Notes: generated by a model from the sequence alone, not told the origin. Positions 14,571 to 24,075 are shown, counted from the stretch's first letter. The stretch is DNA of 28,024 nucleotides from JAPXRI01 sp033813635 (GCA_033813635.1 JAPXRI010000036.1:1-28024); one strand, 5' to 3'. Translations and numbers: made by a program.

Positions 14571-16460
14571 ATGAAATCTCAGCGGCAGGAGAGCAAATAC
14601 CGCGGCTTTTTTTCGCAGACAAAGGCATTAAAAATGCGTATGGGAGCCCATGCAATTAAGGAAAATGGAAAAATCACCGCTTTTTCATTTTCCGTCTGGG
14701 CCCCGAACGCTTCCGAGGTCTCCGTCGTCGGCGCTTTTAACGGGTGGGACGGTTTTAAAAGCAGAATGAAACCGCAAAAAAACGGCGTCTGGTCGGTTCT
14801 GATCCCCGGCGTCCCCTCCGGCGCGAGCTATAAATACCTTATAAAAACGCGCTACGGCGAAACCTTTTATAGAGCGGACCCCTGCGCCAAATACGCCGAG
14901 CTCCGGCCTTCCACGGCTTCGAGGACGTGGAGCGGCAGCTTTCGCTGGAGCGATACGGAGTACCGCGCCGCCAACAGCGACCGCACCGCGTGGGAAGACA
15001 AGCCGATGGCCATTTACGAGATCCACGCGGGCTCATGGCGCGCAAGCAGGCGGGGCGGTCTGATGAACTACCGCGAGCTCGCGGACACCCTCGTCGACTA
15101 CCTGAAGGAGTTCGGATTTACCCATGTGGAGCTGATGCCGATTGCCGAGCACCCGTACGACGGTTCCTGGGGCTACCAGACCACCGGCTATTTCGCGCCC
15201 ACCTCCCGTTACGGCACGCCGGACGATTTCAAATATTTCGTCAACCTTATGCACCAGAACAAAATAGCCGTGATCCTTGACTGGGTCCCGGCCCATTTCC
15301 CGAAGGACGAAAGCGGCCTCCGGCTGTTCGACGGGACGCCGCTTTTTGAGCCGCAAAACGACAACGTCGCCGAACAGCCCCTGTGGGGAACGCTGCGGTT
15401 CGATTTTTCCAACGAATATGTCAGGGATTTTCTGATCTCAAACGCGCTTTACTGGTTCTCCGAATTCCATATCGACGGGCTCAGAGTCGACGCGGTGTCG
15501 AGCATGCTCTACCCGGATTTCAGCCGCGACGGCTTACGGGAGGAGGGGCAGCAGGGCGCGGCCGACAGCGACGCCATCGGCTTTCTGCAGCTTTTAAACA
15601 CCGAGGTGACAAAGCATTTCCCCTACGCGCTGATCATCGCGGAGGACTCGACGGATTTTCCAGGGGTGACGAAGCCCGTTTCGGAAAACGGCCTAGGCTT
15701 TACACATAAGTGGAACATGGGCTGGATGAACGACACGCTGAAATATATGGAGACGGATCCGCTTTTCAGGAGCGGCTGCCACAACCTGATGAATTTTTCG
15801 CTCAGCTACGCTTTTACCGAGAGGTTCATTCTCCCGCTCTCCCACGACGAGTGCGTGCACGGCAAAAAAAGCTTGATTGATAAAATGTTCGGCGATTATT
15901 TTAATAAGTTTGCCTCTCTGCGCTCATATCTGTTATATATGTTCACCCACCCCGGAAAAAAGCTGCTGTTTATGGGCACGGAGTTCGGCCAGTTCATCGA
16001 ATGGCGGTATTACGAGCCGCTGGAGTGGAAGCTTCTGGAATATGAAAGCCATAGAAAGCTCTCCGGATATGTAAAAGACCTTATCCGCTTTTACGTCGAC
16101 AACCCCGCCCTATGGAAAAACGACGACGGCTGGGACGGGTTCCTGTGGTCAAACGCGGACGATACGATGTTTGACGTCTACTCCTATTTCAGGATGGCCG
16201 GAAAAGACGACGTTTTGCTGATTATCCTGAATACGACGCCGGTCGAGCGCAGGAACTATCTGCTCGGCACGGATTTCGACGGCTCCTACAGCCTTGTTTT
16301 CAACACCGACGACGAAAAATACTTCGGCGGGGGCGCGAAAGTTAAAAGTGAAATTCAGGCCGAGGCGCTCCCCCAGGGCAACTTTTCTCACCGGCTCTGC
16401 GTGGACCTCCCCCCGGAAGCGGCCTTGATTTACAGGCAGAATCCCAAACCGAAAGAATAA
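14571..16460 (+). CDS. glgB: 1,4-alpha-glucan branching enzyme
   Basis: A GH13 branching enzyme that cuts alpha-1,4 glucan chains and rejoins them by alpha-1,6 links. With ATG 14571 it has 629 residues, near family length. A CBM48-type N-terminal domain (FSVWAPNASEVSVVGAFNGW) precedes the GH13 barrel. Catalytic residues are D307 (DGLRVDAVSSMLY), E358 (LIIAEDST) and H425-D426 (LSHDECVHGKKSL). A C-terminal beta domain ends the protein. The open frame extends upstream to 14349 over the divergent DUF3343 gene, but that part precedes the promoter; GGGGGCGGTGG just before ATG 14571 is the ribosome site. First gene of the glg operon; glgC follows after 28 nt. Confidence 0.95.
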   Translation: MKSQRQESKYRGFFSQTKALKMRMGAHAIKENGKITAFSFSVWAPNASEVSVVGAFNGWDGFKSRMKPQKNGVWSVLIPGVPSGASYKYLIKTRYGETFYRADPCAKYAELRPSTASRTWSGSFRWSDTEYRAANSDRTAWEDKPMAIYEIHAGSWRASRRGGLMNYRELADTLVDYLKEFGFTHVELMPIAEHPYDGSWGYQTTGYFAPTSRYGTPDDFKYFVNLMHQNKIAVILDWVPAHFPKDESGLRLFDGTPLFEPQNDNVAEQPLWGTLRFDFSNEYVRDFLISNALYWFSEFHIDGLRVDAVSSMLYPDFSRDGLREEGQQGAADSDAIGFLQLLNTEVTKHFPYALIIAEDSTDFPGVTKPVSENGLGFTHKWNMGWMNDTLKYMETDPLFRSGCHNLMNFSLSYAFTERFILPLSHDECVHGKKSLIDKMFGDYFNKFASLRSYLLYMFTHPGKKLLFMGTEFGQFIEWRYYEPLEWKLLEYESHRKLSGYVKDLIRFYVDNPALWKNDDGWDGFLWSNADDTMFDVYSYFRMAGKDDVLLIILNTTPVERRNYLLGTDFDGSYSLVFNTDDEKYFGGGAKVKSEIQAEALPQGNFSHRLCVDLPPEAALIYRQNPKPKE

Positions 16461-16488
16461 CCCAATACCGGAAAAGAGAGGATCGGAT

Positions 16489-17709
16489 ATGCGTCAGAAT
16501 GCTGTGATTGCGATGATACTTGCCGGCGGACAGGGTTCTCGCCTCGGCGCCCTCACAAGCAGGCTCGCCAAACCCGCCGTTTACTTCGGCGGAAAGTACA
16601 GGATTATCGACTTTGCGCTCTCGAACTGCGCCAACTCGGGCATCGGCACTGTCGGCGTTCTCACGCAGTATCAGCCCCTTGAGCTGAACACCTACATCGG
16701 CAGCGGCCAACCCTGGGATATGGACAGGGTGAACGGCGGGGCCTATGTGCTGCCCCCCTATGTCCACGGCCGGGGCGGCGAGTGGTATAAGGGGACGGCG
16801 AACGCGATATACCAGAATATCCGGTTTGTCGAGCAGTTTTCCCCGAAGGACGTGCTTATTTTAAGCGGGGACCATATCTACACGATGGATTACCGCGAAA
16901 TGCTGCTGAGTCACAGAAAGAACCGGGCGGCGCTGACTATCGCGGTCATCGACATTCCCCTCTCCGAAGCGCCCCGTTACGGAATCCTCAGCGCGGACGA
17001 GACCGGAAGAATATATCGTTTTGAGGAGAAGCCGAAGAATCCCCAGAGCACGCTTGCCAGCATGGGCGTATACATATTCGACTGGGCCGTTCTGAAAAGC
17101 TACCTTATCGCCGATGAAAACGACCCTAAAAGCGCCAACGATTTCGGCAAGGATATCATTCCGCGCATGCTCGCGGACGGGGTCCCCGTCTACGCCCACC
17201 GGTTTACCGGCTATTGGAAGGATGTGGGGACGATAAAGAGCCTCTGGGAGGCGAATATGGATATGCTGGGCGATCCGCCCACACTGGATTTAAACGACGA
17301 CAAATGGCGCATATACTCCCGGCATATAGGCCTGCCCCCGCAGTATATCGCGAAAACCGCCTCCGTGACGAACTGCGCCGTAACCGAGGGTTGCAGGGTC
17401 TACGGCACGGTCTCCAACTCCGTGCTGTTTTCAAGCGTCACGGTCGAGGAGGGCGCCGTGGTTAAAAACTCGATCGTTTTCCCGAATACGAGAATCCGCT
17501 CCGGCGCGGTGATTGAGCGCTGCGTTATCGCCCAGAACTGTGATATCGGCGAAAACGTCCGCGTGGGCTGCGCAGACCCAAACATCGATCTCCCCCACGA
17601 CAAGCTCTGCGAAGGCGGGATTACCCTTGTCGCCGAGGATGTCAGGCTGAAAGGTAACATCCGGATAGGCCTCGAGGTATCCGTTCTCGAATCCATCGAA
17701 ACGGCTTAG
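16489..17709 (+). CDS. glgC: Glucose-1-phosphate adenylyltransferase, catalytic subunit
   Basis: A 406-residue ADP-glucose pyrophosphorylase that makes ADP-glucose from glucose-1-phosphate and ATP, the committed step of glycogen synthesis. The nucleotidyltransferase signature LAGGQGSRLGALT is at 11-23, followed by KPAVYFGGKYRIIDF, WYKGTANAIYQN, SGDHIY, and FEEKPKNP for sugar phosphate binding. A left-handed beta-helix C-terminus carries the repeats CRVYGTVSNSVLFSSVTVEE. ATG 16489 has AGAGAGG upstream. Paired with glgD 29 nt downstream, as in Bacillus and Clostridia, where the two subunits form the active enzyme. Confidence 0.97.
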   Translation: MRQNAVIAMILAGGQGSRLGALTSRLAKPAVYFGGKYRIIDFALSNCANSGIGTVGVLTQYQPLELNTYIGSGQPWDMDRVNGGAYVLPPYVHGRGGEWYKGTANAIYQNIRFVEQFSPKDVLILSGDHIYTMDYREMLLSHRKNRAALTIAVIDIPLSEAPRYGILSADETGRIYRFEEKPKNPQSTLASMGVYIFDWAVLKSYLIADENDPKSANDFGKDIIPRMLADGVPVYAHRFTGYWKDVGTIKSLWEANMDMLGDPPTLDLNDDKWRIYSRHIGLPPQYIAKTASVTNCAVTEGCRVYGTVSNSVLFSSVTVEEGAVVKNSIVFPNTRIRSGAVIERCVIAQNCDIGENVRVGCADPNIDLPHDKLCEGGITLVAEDVRLKGNIRIGLEVSVLESIETA

Positions 17710-17738
17710 CAGGAAAAAATGCGACAGGAGGTTTTTCT

Positions 17739-18860
17739 ATGAACGATACGCTCGGCCTGATACTGACAGGCATAAACGATAACGCGCTCGGCGAGCTCAC
17801 TCAGGCGCGTTCCCTCGCGGCGGTTCCCGTGTGCGGCAGATACAGGCTTATCGACTTTGTGCTCTCGGCGATGGTGAACTCCGGAATCACAAATGTCGGC
17901 GTGCCCACGCTCACCTATTACCGCTCGCTGATGGACCATCTGGGCTCCGGCAAGGAGTGGAATCTGAACAGGAAGCTTGACGGGCTCTTCATCCTGCCGC
18001 CCTACATAAACCGCGAGAGCCCGGACAGCCGCGGCGGAAACCTCGACGTTCTAAACGGCATCATGGATTATATAAACCGCTCCAACCAGAAATACGTGCT
18101 TCTGGCGTGCGCGGACTCGCTTTTCAACACCACCTTTAACGACATGTTTGAGGCGCACGCCGCCTCCGGCGCGGATATCACGGTGATGTGCGCAAAAGCT
18201 CCGGCGGACTGCCGGCCCCCGCTGAAAAGTGTCCTGTTGGAGTCTGACGCGGGCGGACGAGTCGTGGACATGGAAGTGGGCATCAGCCGCTGCAGGCCGT
18301 CGGACCTGGTCTCAATGGGTATCTATTTTATGGAAAAGAGCCTGCTCGAGCACCAGATAAGCCGCTGCGTGTCCCGCGGTCTGCACGATTTTGTGATGGA
18401 CGTTCTTATTAAAAACCTCAATACGTTAAACATCCGCGCGTATGTCTACGACGGCCGCGTCGGCCGGATCGACTCCGTCCACTCCTACTACCGGGAAAAC
18501 ATGAACATCCTCGACCCCGGCGTCTGCGCGGAGCTTTTCAACCCGGAAACACCGATCTATACCAAGGTCAAGGACCAGGTGCCGACCATTTACGGCGAAA
18601 AAGCCCGGGTGTCGAACGCGATCATCGCCGACGGCTGCAAAATTTACGGGACCGTCGAGAACAGCATTCTTTTCCGCGGCGTAACGGTGGAGGAAAACGC
18701 CCGGGTGTCGAACTCGATCGTGATGCAGAAATCCCAGATACAGAAAAACGTCAGCCTCGATTACGCCGTTCTGGATAAGAACGTGATTATCCGCTATTCC
18801 AAACGGCTTATGGGACAGGACAATTATCCTGTCATAATCGGAAAAAACGCGGTCATATAA
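17739..18860 (+). CDS. glgD: Glucose-1-phosphate adenylyltransferase regulatory subunit
   Basis: A 373-residue GlgC homologue of the GlgD type. The N-terminal loop is degenerate (LILTGINDNALGELTQARS instead of GGxGxRL), so it is not expected to catalyse. It keeps VPVCGRYRLIDFVLSAMVNS and the C-terminal beta-helix (CKIYGTVENSILFRGVTVEE). In Firmicutes, GlgD partners GlgC to form the more active heteromer. A perfect AGGAGG lies 7 nt before ATG 17739. The next gene, a TspO-like membrane protein, begins 38 nt after the stop. Confidence 0.95.
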   Translation: MNDTLGLILTGINDNALGELTQARSLAAVPVCGRYRLIDFVLSAMVNSGITNVGVPTLTYYRSLMDHLGSGKEWNLNRKLDGLFILPPYINRESPDSRGGNLDVLNGIMDYINRSNQKYVLLACADSLFNTTFNDMFEAHAASGADITVMCAKAPADCRPPLKSVLLESDAGGRVVDMEVGISRCRPSDLVSMGIYFMEKSLLEHQISRCVSRGLHDFVMDVLIKNLNTLNIRAYVYDGRVGRIDSVHSYYRENMNILDPGVCAELFNPETPIYTKVKDQVPTIYGEKARVSNAIIADGCKIYGTVENSILFRGVTVEENARVSNSIVMQKSQIQKNVSLDYAVLDKNVIIRYSKRLMGQDNYPVIIGKNAVI

Positions 18861-18898
18861 ATAAACCGGCACAGTATTATATGGCCGGAGGTTTTGAT

Positions 18899-19702
18899 AT
18901 GTCCGCAAAAAGCCAGCTTTTTTTGAAAATCACCGCCGCTTCTTTTTTTGCCGCCATGGTAACCGTAAACGCTCTCGCGAACATTCTCCCGATAAACGGC
19001 ATAACGACCGGCAAGGTATCGTCGCTTTACGAAAGCCTTATCACTCCGTCCGCGCCCACGTTCGCAATATGGGTGTTGATTTACCTCTGGCTCGCCCTCT
19101 ATGTTGTTTACTCGTTTCTCCCGTTTGGAAAAAGGCGCCCGGCGGATAGCGTTTTCGAAAAAATTACCCCCTATTTCATCCTGTCCTGCCTTGCCGATAT
19201 TTTCTGGATTTTCGCATGGCACAACCTTGAAATCCCGTTTTCCGTGCTGTTCATCGCCGTCATTTTATACTGCCTAATCTGCATTATGAATGTAATCAAT
19301 GGTTCCGGGCTTTCACCGCGCGGCGAGTTTTTCGTCAAAATGCCGTTCGGGCTGTACCTCGGCTGGATCACCGCGGCTGCCATCGCCAACGCCGCGGCAC
19401 TGCTCGTCTCCGTCGACTGGGACCGGTTCGGCCTCTCGCAGAGCTTCTGGGCCGTCGCCGCGCTGATTGCCGGGGTTCTCGTCTCCGCGCCCGCCGCGCA
19501 TAAATACTGCTGCCCACTCCATACCCTCGCCGTTATCTGGGCGTATGCCGGCATACTGATTAAGCATCTCTCCCCCGCCGGGTTTGACCGGGAATACCCC
19601 GCCGTCATCGTAACCGTTTCCGTCTGCATCGCGGCTTTAGCCGCCCTCGCGCTGTTTATCCTGTTTAAGCGGGACAACAACCGTCCCGAACCCTGTTTAT
19701 AA
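18899..19702 (+). CDS. TspO/MBR-like (tryptophan-rich sensory) membrane protein
   Basis: A 267-residue polytopic membrane protein with about seven or eight hydrophobic segments. The first begins near residue 8, and the motif NILPINGITTGKVSSLY followed by LITPSAPTFAIWVLIYLWLALYVVYSF matches bacterial proteins annotated as tryptophan-rich sensory/TspO-MBR-like. Classical TspO is about 160 residues, so this is the long form; its ligand is unknown. The frame opens earlier, but ATG 18899 follows GGAGG by 7 nt and is the likely start. It sits between glgD and glgA on the same strand and a terminator follows at 19752, so it is part of the glgBCD transcript. A link to glycogen metabolism is inferred from position only. 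Confidence 0.75.
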   Translation: MSAKSQLFLKITAASFFAAMVTVNALANILPINGITTGKVSSLYESLITPSAPTFAIWVLIYLWLALYVVYSFLPFGKRRPADSVFEKITPYFILSCLADIFWIFAWHNLEIPFSVLFIAVILYCLICIMNVINGSGLSPRGEFFVKMPFGLYLGWITAAAIANAAALLVSVDWDRFGLSQSFWAVAALIAGVLVSAPAAHKYCCPLHTLAVIWAYAGILIKHLSPAGFDREYPAVIVTVSVCIAALAALALFILFKRDNNRPEPCL

Positions 19703-19737
19703 TTTAAACCGCTTTATTTATTTGTAAAACATTGCCA

Positions 19738-19769
19738 TTGACAAACGCCTGAAAACCCGCCATTATTAT
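19738..19769 (+). promoter_or_regulatory. Probable glgA promoter overlapping a terminator hairpin
   Basis: TTGACA (19738-19743) followed after 17 nt by CATTAT (19761-19766), or after 20 nt by TATTAT (19764-19769). Both candidate -10 boxes lie at the loop of the hairpin 19752-19782. Transcription would begin in the 3' arm, about 40 nt before the glgA ATG. Confidence 0.6.
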
Positions 19770-19785
19770 AGTGGCGGGTTTTATT
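19752..19785 (+). terminator. Intrinsic terminator after the glgB-C-D-TspO transcript
   Basis: An 11-bp stem (19752-19762 with 19772-19782, core cccgcca/tggcggg), a 9-nt loop, then TTTTATTA. It should stop most transcripts from upstream, so glgA probably depends on its own promoter. Confidence 0.85.
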
Positions 19786-19814
19786 AAATCCGACAGATGA
19801 AAGGGGCCGTTTTT

Positions 19815-21248
19815 ATGAACGTGCTGTTCGCATCCTTTGAAGTCTCCCCCTACGCCAAGATCGGCGGTCTCGGCGACGTCGCCGGCTCTCTCCCGCTCTC
19901 CCTTGCTGAAAACGGCGTTAATATTGTCACGGTGATGCCGAAATACGGCCGGATACCCCGGGAGTACGCCGATAAAATGGAATACCTGTGCAATTTCCAT
20001 ATCAGGATAGGCTTTGACGACAAATATGTCGGGGTTTTTTCGCTCACTTTGAACAACTACAAAACATATTTTATAGACAACGAGGAGTATTTCGGCGGCG
20101 CCGTCTACGGCTACGGGGGCGACGCCGAGGTCGACCGCTGCGTTTTTTTCTGCAGGGCGGCTATCGAATTTCTGGAACACATAGGTTTTTCGCCTGATAT
20201 CATACATGTCAACGACTGGCATACGGCGCTGATTCCTCCCCTTTTGAGGGCACAGTACCCCCAGAAGATGATCAGGACGCTGCTGACCATCCACAACCTG
20301 AAATACCAGGGCATATTCGACATCGGAAAAATAAAATATCTGACCGGGCTGCCCGATTCCTTCTTCACAACGGAGGGTCTGGAATACTACGGCGGCGCAA
20401 ATCTGCTTAAGGGCGGGATTGTGTACTCCGACAGAGTTAACACCGTAAGCCCGCGCTATGCGGAGGAGACGCTGTCCCCGGAGTTCGGGGAGGGCCTTGA
20501 GGGCGTTTTGCGCGCGAAGGGAGACAGGTACTCCGGCATTCTGAACGGCCTCGACTACGGCGTTTTCAGCCCGGAAACCGACGGGGCCCTCGCCCGTAAT
20601 TTTTCGGCCGGCAGCCTCGAGGGCAAGGCGGTCTGCAAAAACGCGCTCTGCTCCGAGCTTGGGCTCGAGGCCGAAAAACTCCCGCTTGTGGCGGTGATCT
20701 CCCGGCTTGTCGACCAGAAGGGGTTTGATATTCTCTGCGAGTGCATAGACGCTCTGCTGTCGGAGGGCTGCTTTGCTTTCTGTTTGCTCGGTTCTGGCGA
20801 AAAGCGCTACGAGGAGTATTTTTCTTCCCTTTCGCGAAACTATCCCGGGCGCGCCGTGTCCGTGATACGCTACGACGGCGAACTGGCTTCCCGTATTTAC
20901 GCCGGGGCGGATATTTTCCTGATGCCTTCCCGCTTCGAACCCTGCGGGCTCTCCCAGTTGATCGCGATGCGGTACGGCGCTATCCCGGTTGTCCGCGAGA
21001 CCGGCGGGCTGCGGGACACCGTCAAACCCTACGACGAAAGCGGCGGAACCGGCTACGGCTTCACCTTTGCGCCCTATGCCGCGCACGACCTTGACTTCAC
21101 GCTGCGCCGCGCCGTGAACCTTTACAAGAGCAATTTCGCGCTTTGGAAAGAGCTGACAGTCCGCGCGATGAGACAGGACTTCTCTTGGAAAAAATCCGCG
21201 AAGCTTTACACCGAGCTTTACGCTTCTATGATTAAACAACACGAGTGA
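19815..21248 (+). CDS. glgA: Glycogen synthase (ADP-glucose, GT5)
   Basis: A 477-residue GT5 glycogen synthase that adds glucose from ADP-glucose to a growing alpha-1,4 chain. It starts MNVLFASFEVSPYAKIGGLGDV with the conserved ADP-glucose lysine K15 in KIGGLGD. Further features are HVNDWHTALIP, TIHNLKYQGIF, NGLDYGVFSP, and in the second Rossmann domain PSRFEPCGLSQLIAMRYG with the E of the EX7E motif and VRETGGLRDTV. The frame opens at ATG 19797, but AAAGGGG lies 8 nt before ATG 19815, the better start. Separated from the upstream genes by a terminator carrying its own probable promoter. Confidence 0.96.
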   Translation: MNVLFASFEVSPYAKIGGLGDVAGSLPLSLAENGVNIVTVMPKYGRIPREYADKMEYLCNFHIRIGFDDKYVGVFSLTLNNYKTYFIDNEEYFGGAVYGYGGDAEVDRCVFFCRAAIEFLEHIGFSPDIIHVNDWHTALIPPLLRAQYPQKMIRTLLTIHNLKYQGIFDIGKIKYLTGLPDSFFTTEGLEYYGGANLLKGGIVYSDRVNTVSPRYAEETLSPEFGEGLEGVLRAKGDRYSGILNGLDYGVFSPETDGALARNFSAGSLEGKAVCKNALCSELGLEAEKLPLVAVISRLVDQKGFDILCECIDALLSEGCFAFCLLGSGEKRYEEYFSSLSRNYPGRAVSVIRYDGELASRIYAGADIFLMPSRFEPCGLSQLIAMRYGAIPVVRETGGLRDTVKPYDESGGTGYGFTFAPYAAHDLDFTLRRAVNLYKSNFALWKELTVRAMRQDFSWKKSAKLYTELYASMIKQHE

Positions 21249-21651
21249 AGATAAAATAATACGGTATATATCTCGATTATCCTTTGATGCGAACTGTGCA
21301 GAGTCTCTTTGATAGGAAATCCCGCCTCGGCGGCGACGGAAAAACCGCGCTGCCCCACTATATCGCATACCGCCAGATTGTATCGGCGCTTCTGGCGCTT
21401 CTTTTTTTAAATATATACGGCGAGTCCCTCAGACTTGACCTTGTCTGGGCGGTTCCATCCGCTATAGACGGCGTTTCGATCTCCGATCGTCGCGTCCGCC
21501 GTTTTCGGCGAGAAGCATAGTCCAGGAGCGTCGCCGGGATCGCGTCACTGATCGTGATATATCTTTTCTAAATGCCCCGCGTCCGTTGTTAAAACGGCTC
21601 TCGCGAGTACATAGAAGCTTAACTATATAACACCAGACATACGGAGAAAAC
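21249..21651. other. 403-nt gap between glgA and glgP, no convincing gene
   Basis: Contains a 78-codon plus-strand frame (21284-21520) without a ribosome site or recognisable family. A possible weak promoter is TTGTCT (21441-21446), 16 nt, TATAGA (21463-21468). An imperfect hairpin pairs ACGGCG (21468-21473) with CGCCGT near 21500 and is followed by TTTT. The glgP ribosome site ACGGAG lies just before 21652. The gap may hold the glgA terminator plus a long glgP leader; nothing here matched a riboswitch I know. Confidence 0.45.
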
Positions 21652-24075
21652 ATGGACCATATAACATGCGTTGAAAGCGTAAAAAATGAAATAAGGACCA
21701 AGCTCAGGCGACAGCTCGGGCAGAGAGTCGAGACCGCCTCCCCGCTGCAGATTTACCAGGCCGTCGCGCTGACGGTACGGGACCGCGTAATGGAAAATTG
21801 GCAGCTTTCAAACGAGCATATGGCGAAATCCAAATGCAAAACGCTCTATTATCTCTCGCTTGAGTTTCTGACCGGGAAATTTCTCGGCTCCAATCTGACC
21901 GCACTGGGGGCGTACCCGCTCTACTCCGAGGCGCTCGCCGGTCTCGGCCTCAATCTCCGAGACATTGAGGACACAGAGCCGGAGCCCGGCCTCGGAAGCG
22001 GCGGGCTCGGCCGGCTTGCGGCTTGTTACCTTGAAAGCCTTTCCACAATGGCCCTGCCCGCAATCGGCTGCGGTATCCGTTATGACCTCGGATTGTTCCG
22101 CCAAAAAATCGTCAACGGAGAGCAGACAGAGCTGCCCGACAACTGGCTCGAAAACGGCTGCGTCTGGGAAGCGCCGGTTCCGGAAGACGCGGTTGAGGTT
22201 TTGTTCAACGGGCGGGTTATCGAGTACTACGACGAAAACGGCATCATGCGCCACAGGCTTGAGGACTGCACCCGGGTGATCGCGGTTCCCTACGACATCC
22301 CCGTTTGCGGTTACGGGAACGGCTTTTGCAACACGCTCCGGCTCTGGAGCGCGCGCCCGCCGGAGTATATCAATCTCCGCTATTTCTCCGAGGGGGACTA
22401 TGTGCGCGCAAATGCGGAAAAAGCCCTCGCGGAGTCGATCTCAAAGATGCTTTATCCGAACGACTCCCACGATGCCGGCAAAAGCCTCCGCCTTCGTCAG
22501 CAGTACTTTTTCACAGCCGCGACGCTTTCGTACATGCTTAAAAGGCATAAGGCGATGGGGCTCCCCCTTGGAGCGCTTAAGGACAAGGTCGCGATCCAGA
22601 TTAACGACACGCACCCCTCGCTCGCAATCGCCGAGCTGATGCGCCTGCTCGTCGATATGGAGGGCCTCGGCTGGGACGAGGCGTGGGATATCTGCACCTC
22701 GGTTTTTTCCTATACGAACCATACGGTCATGTCCGAAGCGCTGGAGGTCTGGCCTGTCAGCCTTCTCGAAAGCCTGCTGCCGAGGATTATGATGATTATC
22801 AGGGAGATAGACCGCCGCCTGAGGCTGCGCGTTTCGGCGCGCTTCGGGGAGCATAACAGCCCGGCACTCGACAAAACCGCCATTATCAGCCGCGGCCATG
22901 TGCGCATGGCAAACCTCTGCGCGGCGTCTAGCAAAAAGGTAAACGGCGTATCCGGGCTCCACACCGAAATATTGAGGGCTAAGCTGTTTCCGGAGTTTGA
23001 CACCCTCGACCCCGGAAAAATCATCCCGATCACAAACGGCGTCTCGCCAAGGAGATGGCTTTTGCAGACAAACCCGGAGCTTTCCTCGCTGATACGCGGG
23101 GCGCTGGGCTCCGACGGCTTCGCGACAGACCTGTCAAGGCTCGCCGGCCTTGAAAAATACGCCTCCGACCCGGGCTTCCGCTCCGGAATCGAGGCGGTCA
23201 AGCGTAAAAACAAAGGCCGGCTGTCCGACTATCTGATGAAAACAAGCGGCGTCAGCGTGGACCCCGACGCGATCTTCGACGTGCACATTAAGCGCATGCA
23301 CGAGTATAAGCGCCAGCTTCTGAACGCGCTGCACATCCTCTACCTCTACCGCGGGATAAAAAACGGCGTTTACCCCGAAAGACCGATCACGTTTATCTTC
23401 GGGGCAAAAGCCTCCCCCGGCTATGCGCGGGCAAAGCAGATCATCTCGCTTATCAACGGCATCTCCCGCCTGATCGGGGCCGATCCCGCCGCAAGCAAAT
23501 ACCTAAAGGTCGTCTTTGTGGAAAACTACAGCGTCTCCTCCGCCGCGGTCATCATCCCCGCAGCGGATATCAGCGAGCAGATCTCCCTTGCCGGCAAGGA
23601 GGCCTCCGGCACCGGCAACATGAAGCTGATGCTAAACGGCGCTCTCACGATAGGCACAAAGGACGGCGCCAACGTGGAGATGCTCGAGCTTTTGGGTCCG
23701 GATAACATCTTCATCTTCGGACTAGACGCGGCGGGTGTCGAAGCCGCCTTCAGATACGGCCGCAAAACGCCGGAGCAGCTCTGCGCAGAGGACGAGCGAC
23801 TCCGGGAGACCGTCTTTTCGCTGGGTGGCGGCGCGTTTTCCTCCTCCGGCGGCGCGCTGATGAACTACCTTTTATACGGCGACGGCGGCATGCCCGATCC
23901 GTATCTCTGCCTGACCGATTTTCAAAGCTACGCGAAAACCCACGCTGCTCTGACCGCGCTGTACGAAAACCGCACGGAGTGGCTGAAAAAGGAGATCATC
24001 AACATCTCGCGCTCGGGCTTTTTCTCGTCTGACAGGAGCATCGCCGAGTACAACCAGAAAATCTGGGGCCTATAA
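21652..24075 (+). CDS. glgP: Glycogen/starch/alpha-glucan phosphorylase (GT35)
   Basis: An 807-residue phosphorylase that uses phosphate to release glucose-1-phosphate from glycogen ends. N-terminal features include LYYLSLEFLTGKFLGSNL and GLGSGGLGRLAACYLESL. The phosphorylase core has NDTHPSLAIAELMR and FDVHIKRMHEYKRQLLN. The PLP-binding lysine is K658 in GTGNMKLMLNGALTIGT, followed by DGANVEMLE. Length matches the family. ATG 21652 with ACGGAG upstream. It completes the glycogen cluster by supplying the mobilising enzyme, and its own leader region suggests separate control from glgA. Confidence 0.97.
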   Translation: MDHITCVESVKNEIRTKLRRQLGQRVETASPLQIYQAVALTVRDRVMENWQLSNEHMAKSKCKTLYYLSLEFLTGKFLGSNLTALGAYPLYSEALAGLGLNLRDIEDTEPEPGLGSGGLGRLAACYLESLSTMALPAIGCGIRYDLGLFRQKIVNGEQTELPDNWLENGCVWEAPVPEDAVEVLFNGRVIEYYDENGIMRHRLEDCTRVIAVPYDIPVCGYGNGFCNTLRLWSARPPEYINLRYFSEGDYVRANAEKALAESISKMLYPNDSHDAGKSLRLRQQYFFTAATLSYMLKRHKAMGLPLGALKDKVAIQINDTHPSLAIAELMRLLVDMEGLGWDEAWDICTSVFSYTNHTVMSEALEVWPVSLLESLLPRIMMIIREIDRRLRLRVSARFGEHNSPALDKTAIISRGHVRMANLCAASSKKVNGVSGLHTEILRAKLFPEFDTLDPGKIIPITNGVSPRRWLLQTNPELSSLIRGALGSDGFATDLSRLAGLEKYASDPGFRSGIEAVKRKNKGRLSDYLMKTSGVSVDPDAIFDVHIKRMHEYKRQLLNALHILYLYRGIKNGVYPERPITFIFGAKASPGYARAKQIISLINGISRLIGADPAASKYLKVVFVENYSVSSAAVIIPAADISEQISLAGKEASGTGNMKLMLNGALTIGTKDGANVEMLELLGPDNIFIFGLDAAGVEAAFRYGRKTPEQLCAEDERLRETVFSLGGGAFSSSGGALMNYLLYGDGGMPDPYLCLTDFQSYAKTHAALTALYENRTEWLKKEIINISRSGFFSSDRSIAEYNQKIWGL

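Noticed and set aside
19704..21368. 554-codon minus-strand frame opposite glgA
   Set aside because: Antisense of a clear glycogen synthase in high-GC DNA; no recognisable protein or ribosome site.
21284..21520. 78-codon frame between glgA and glgP with a hydrophobic middle
   Set aside because: No ribosome site and no recognised family. Kept only as part of the unexplained gap.
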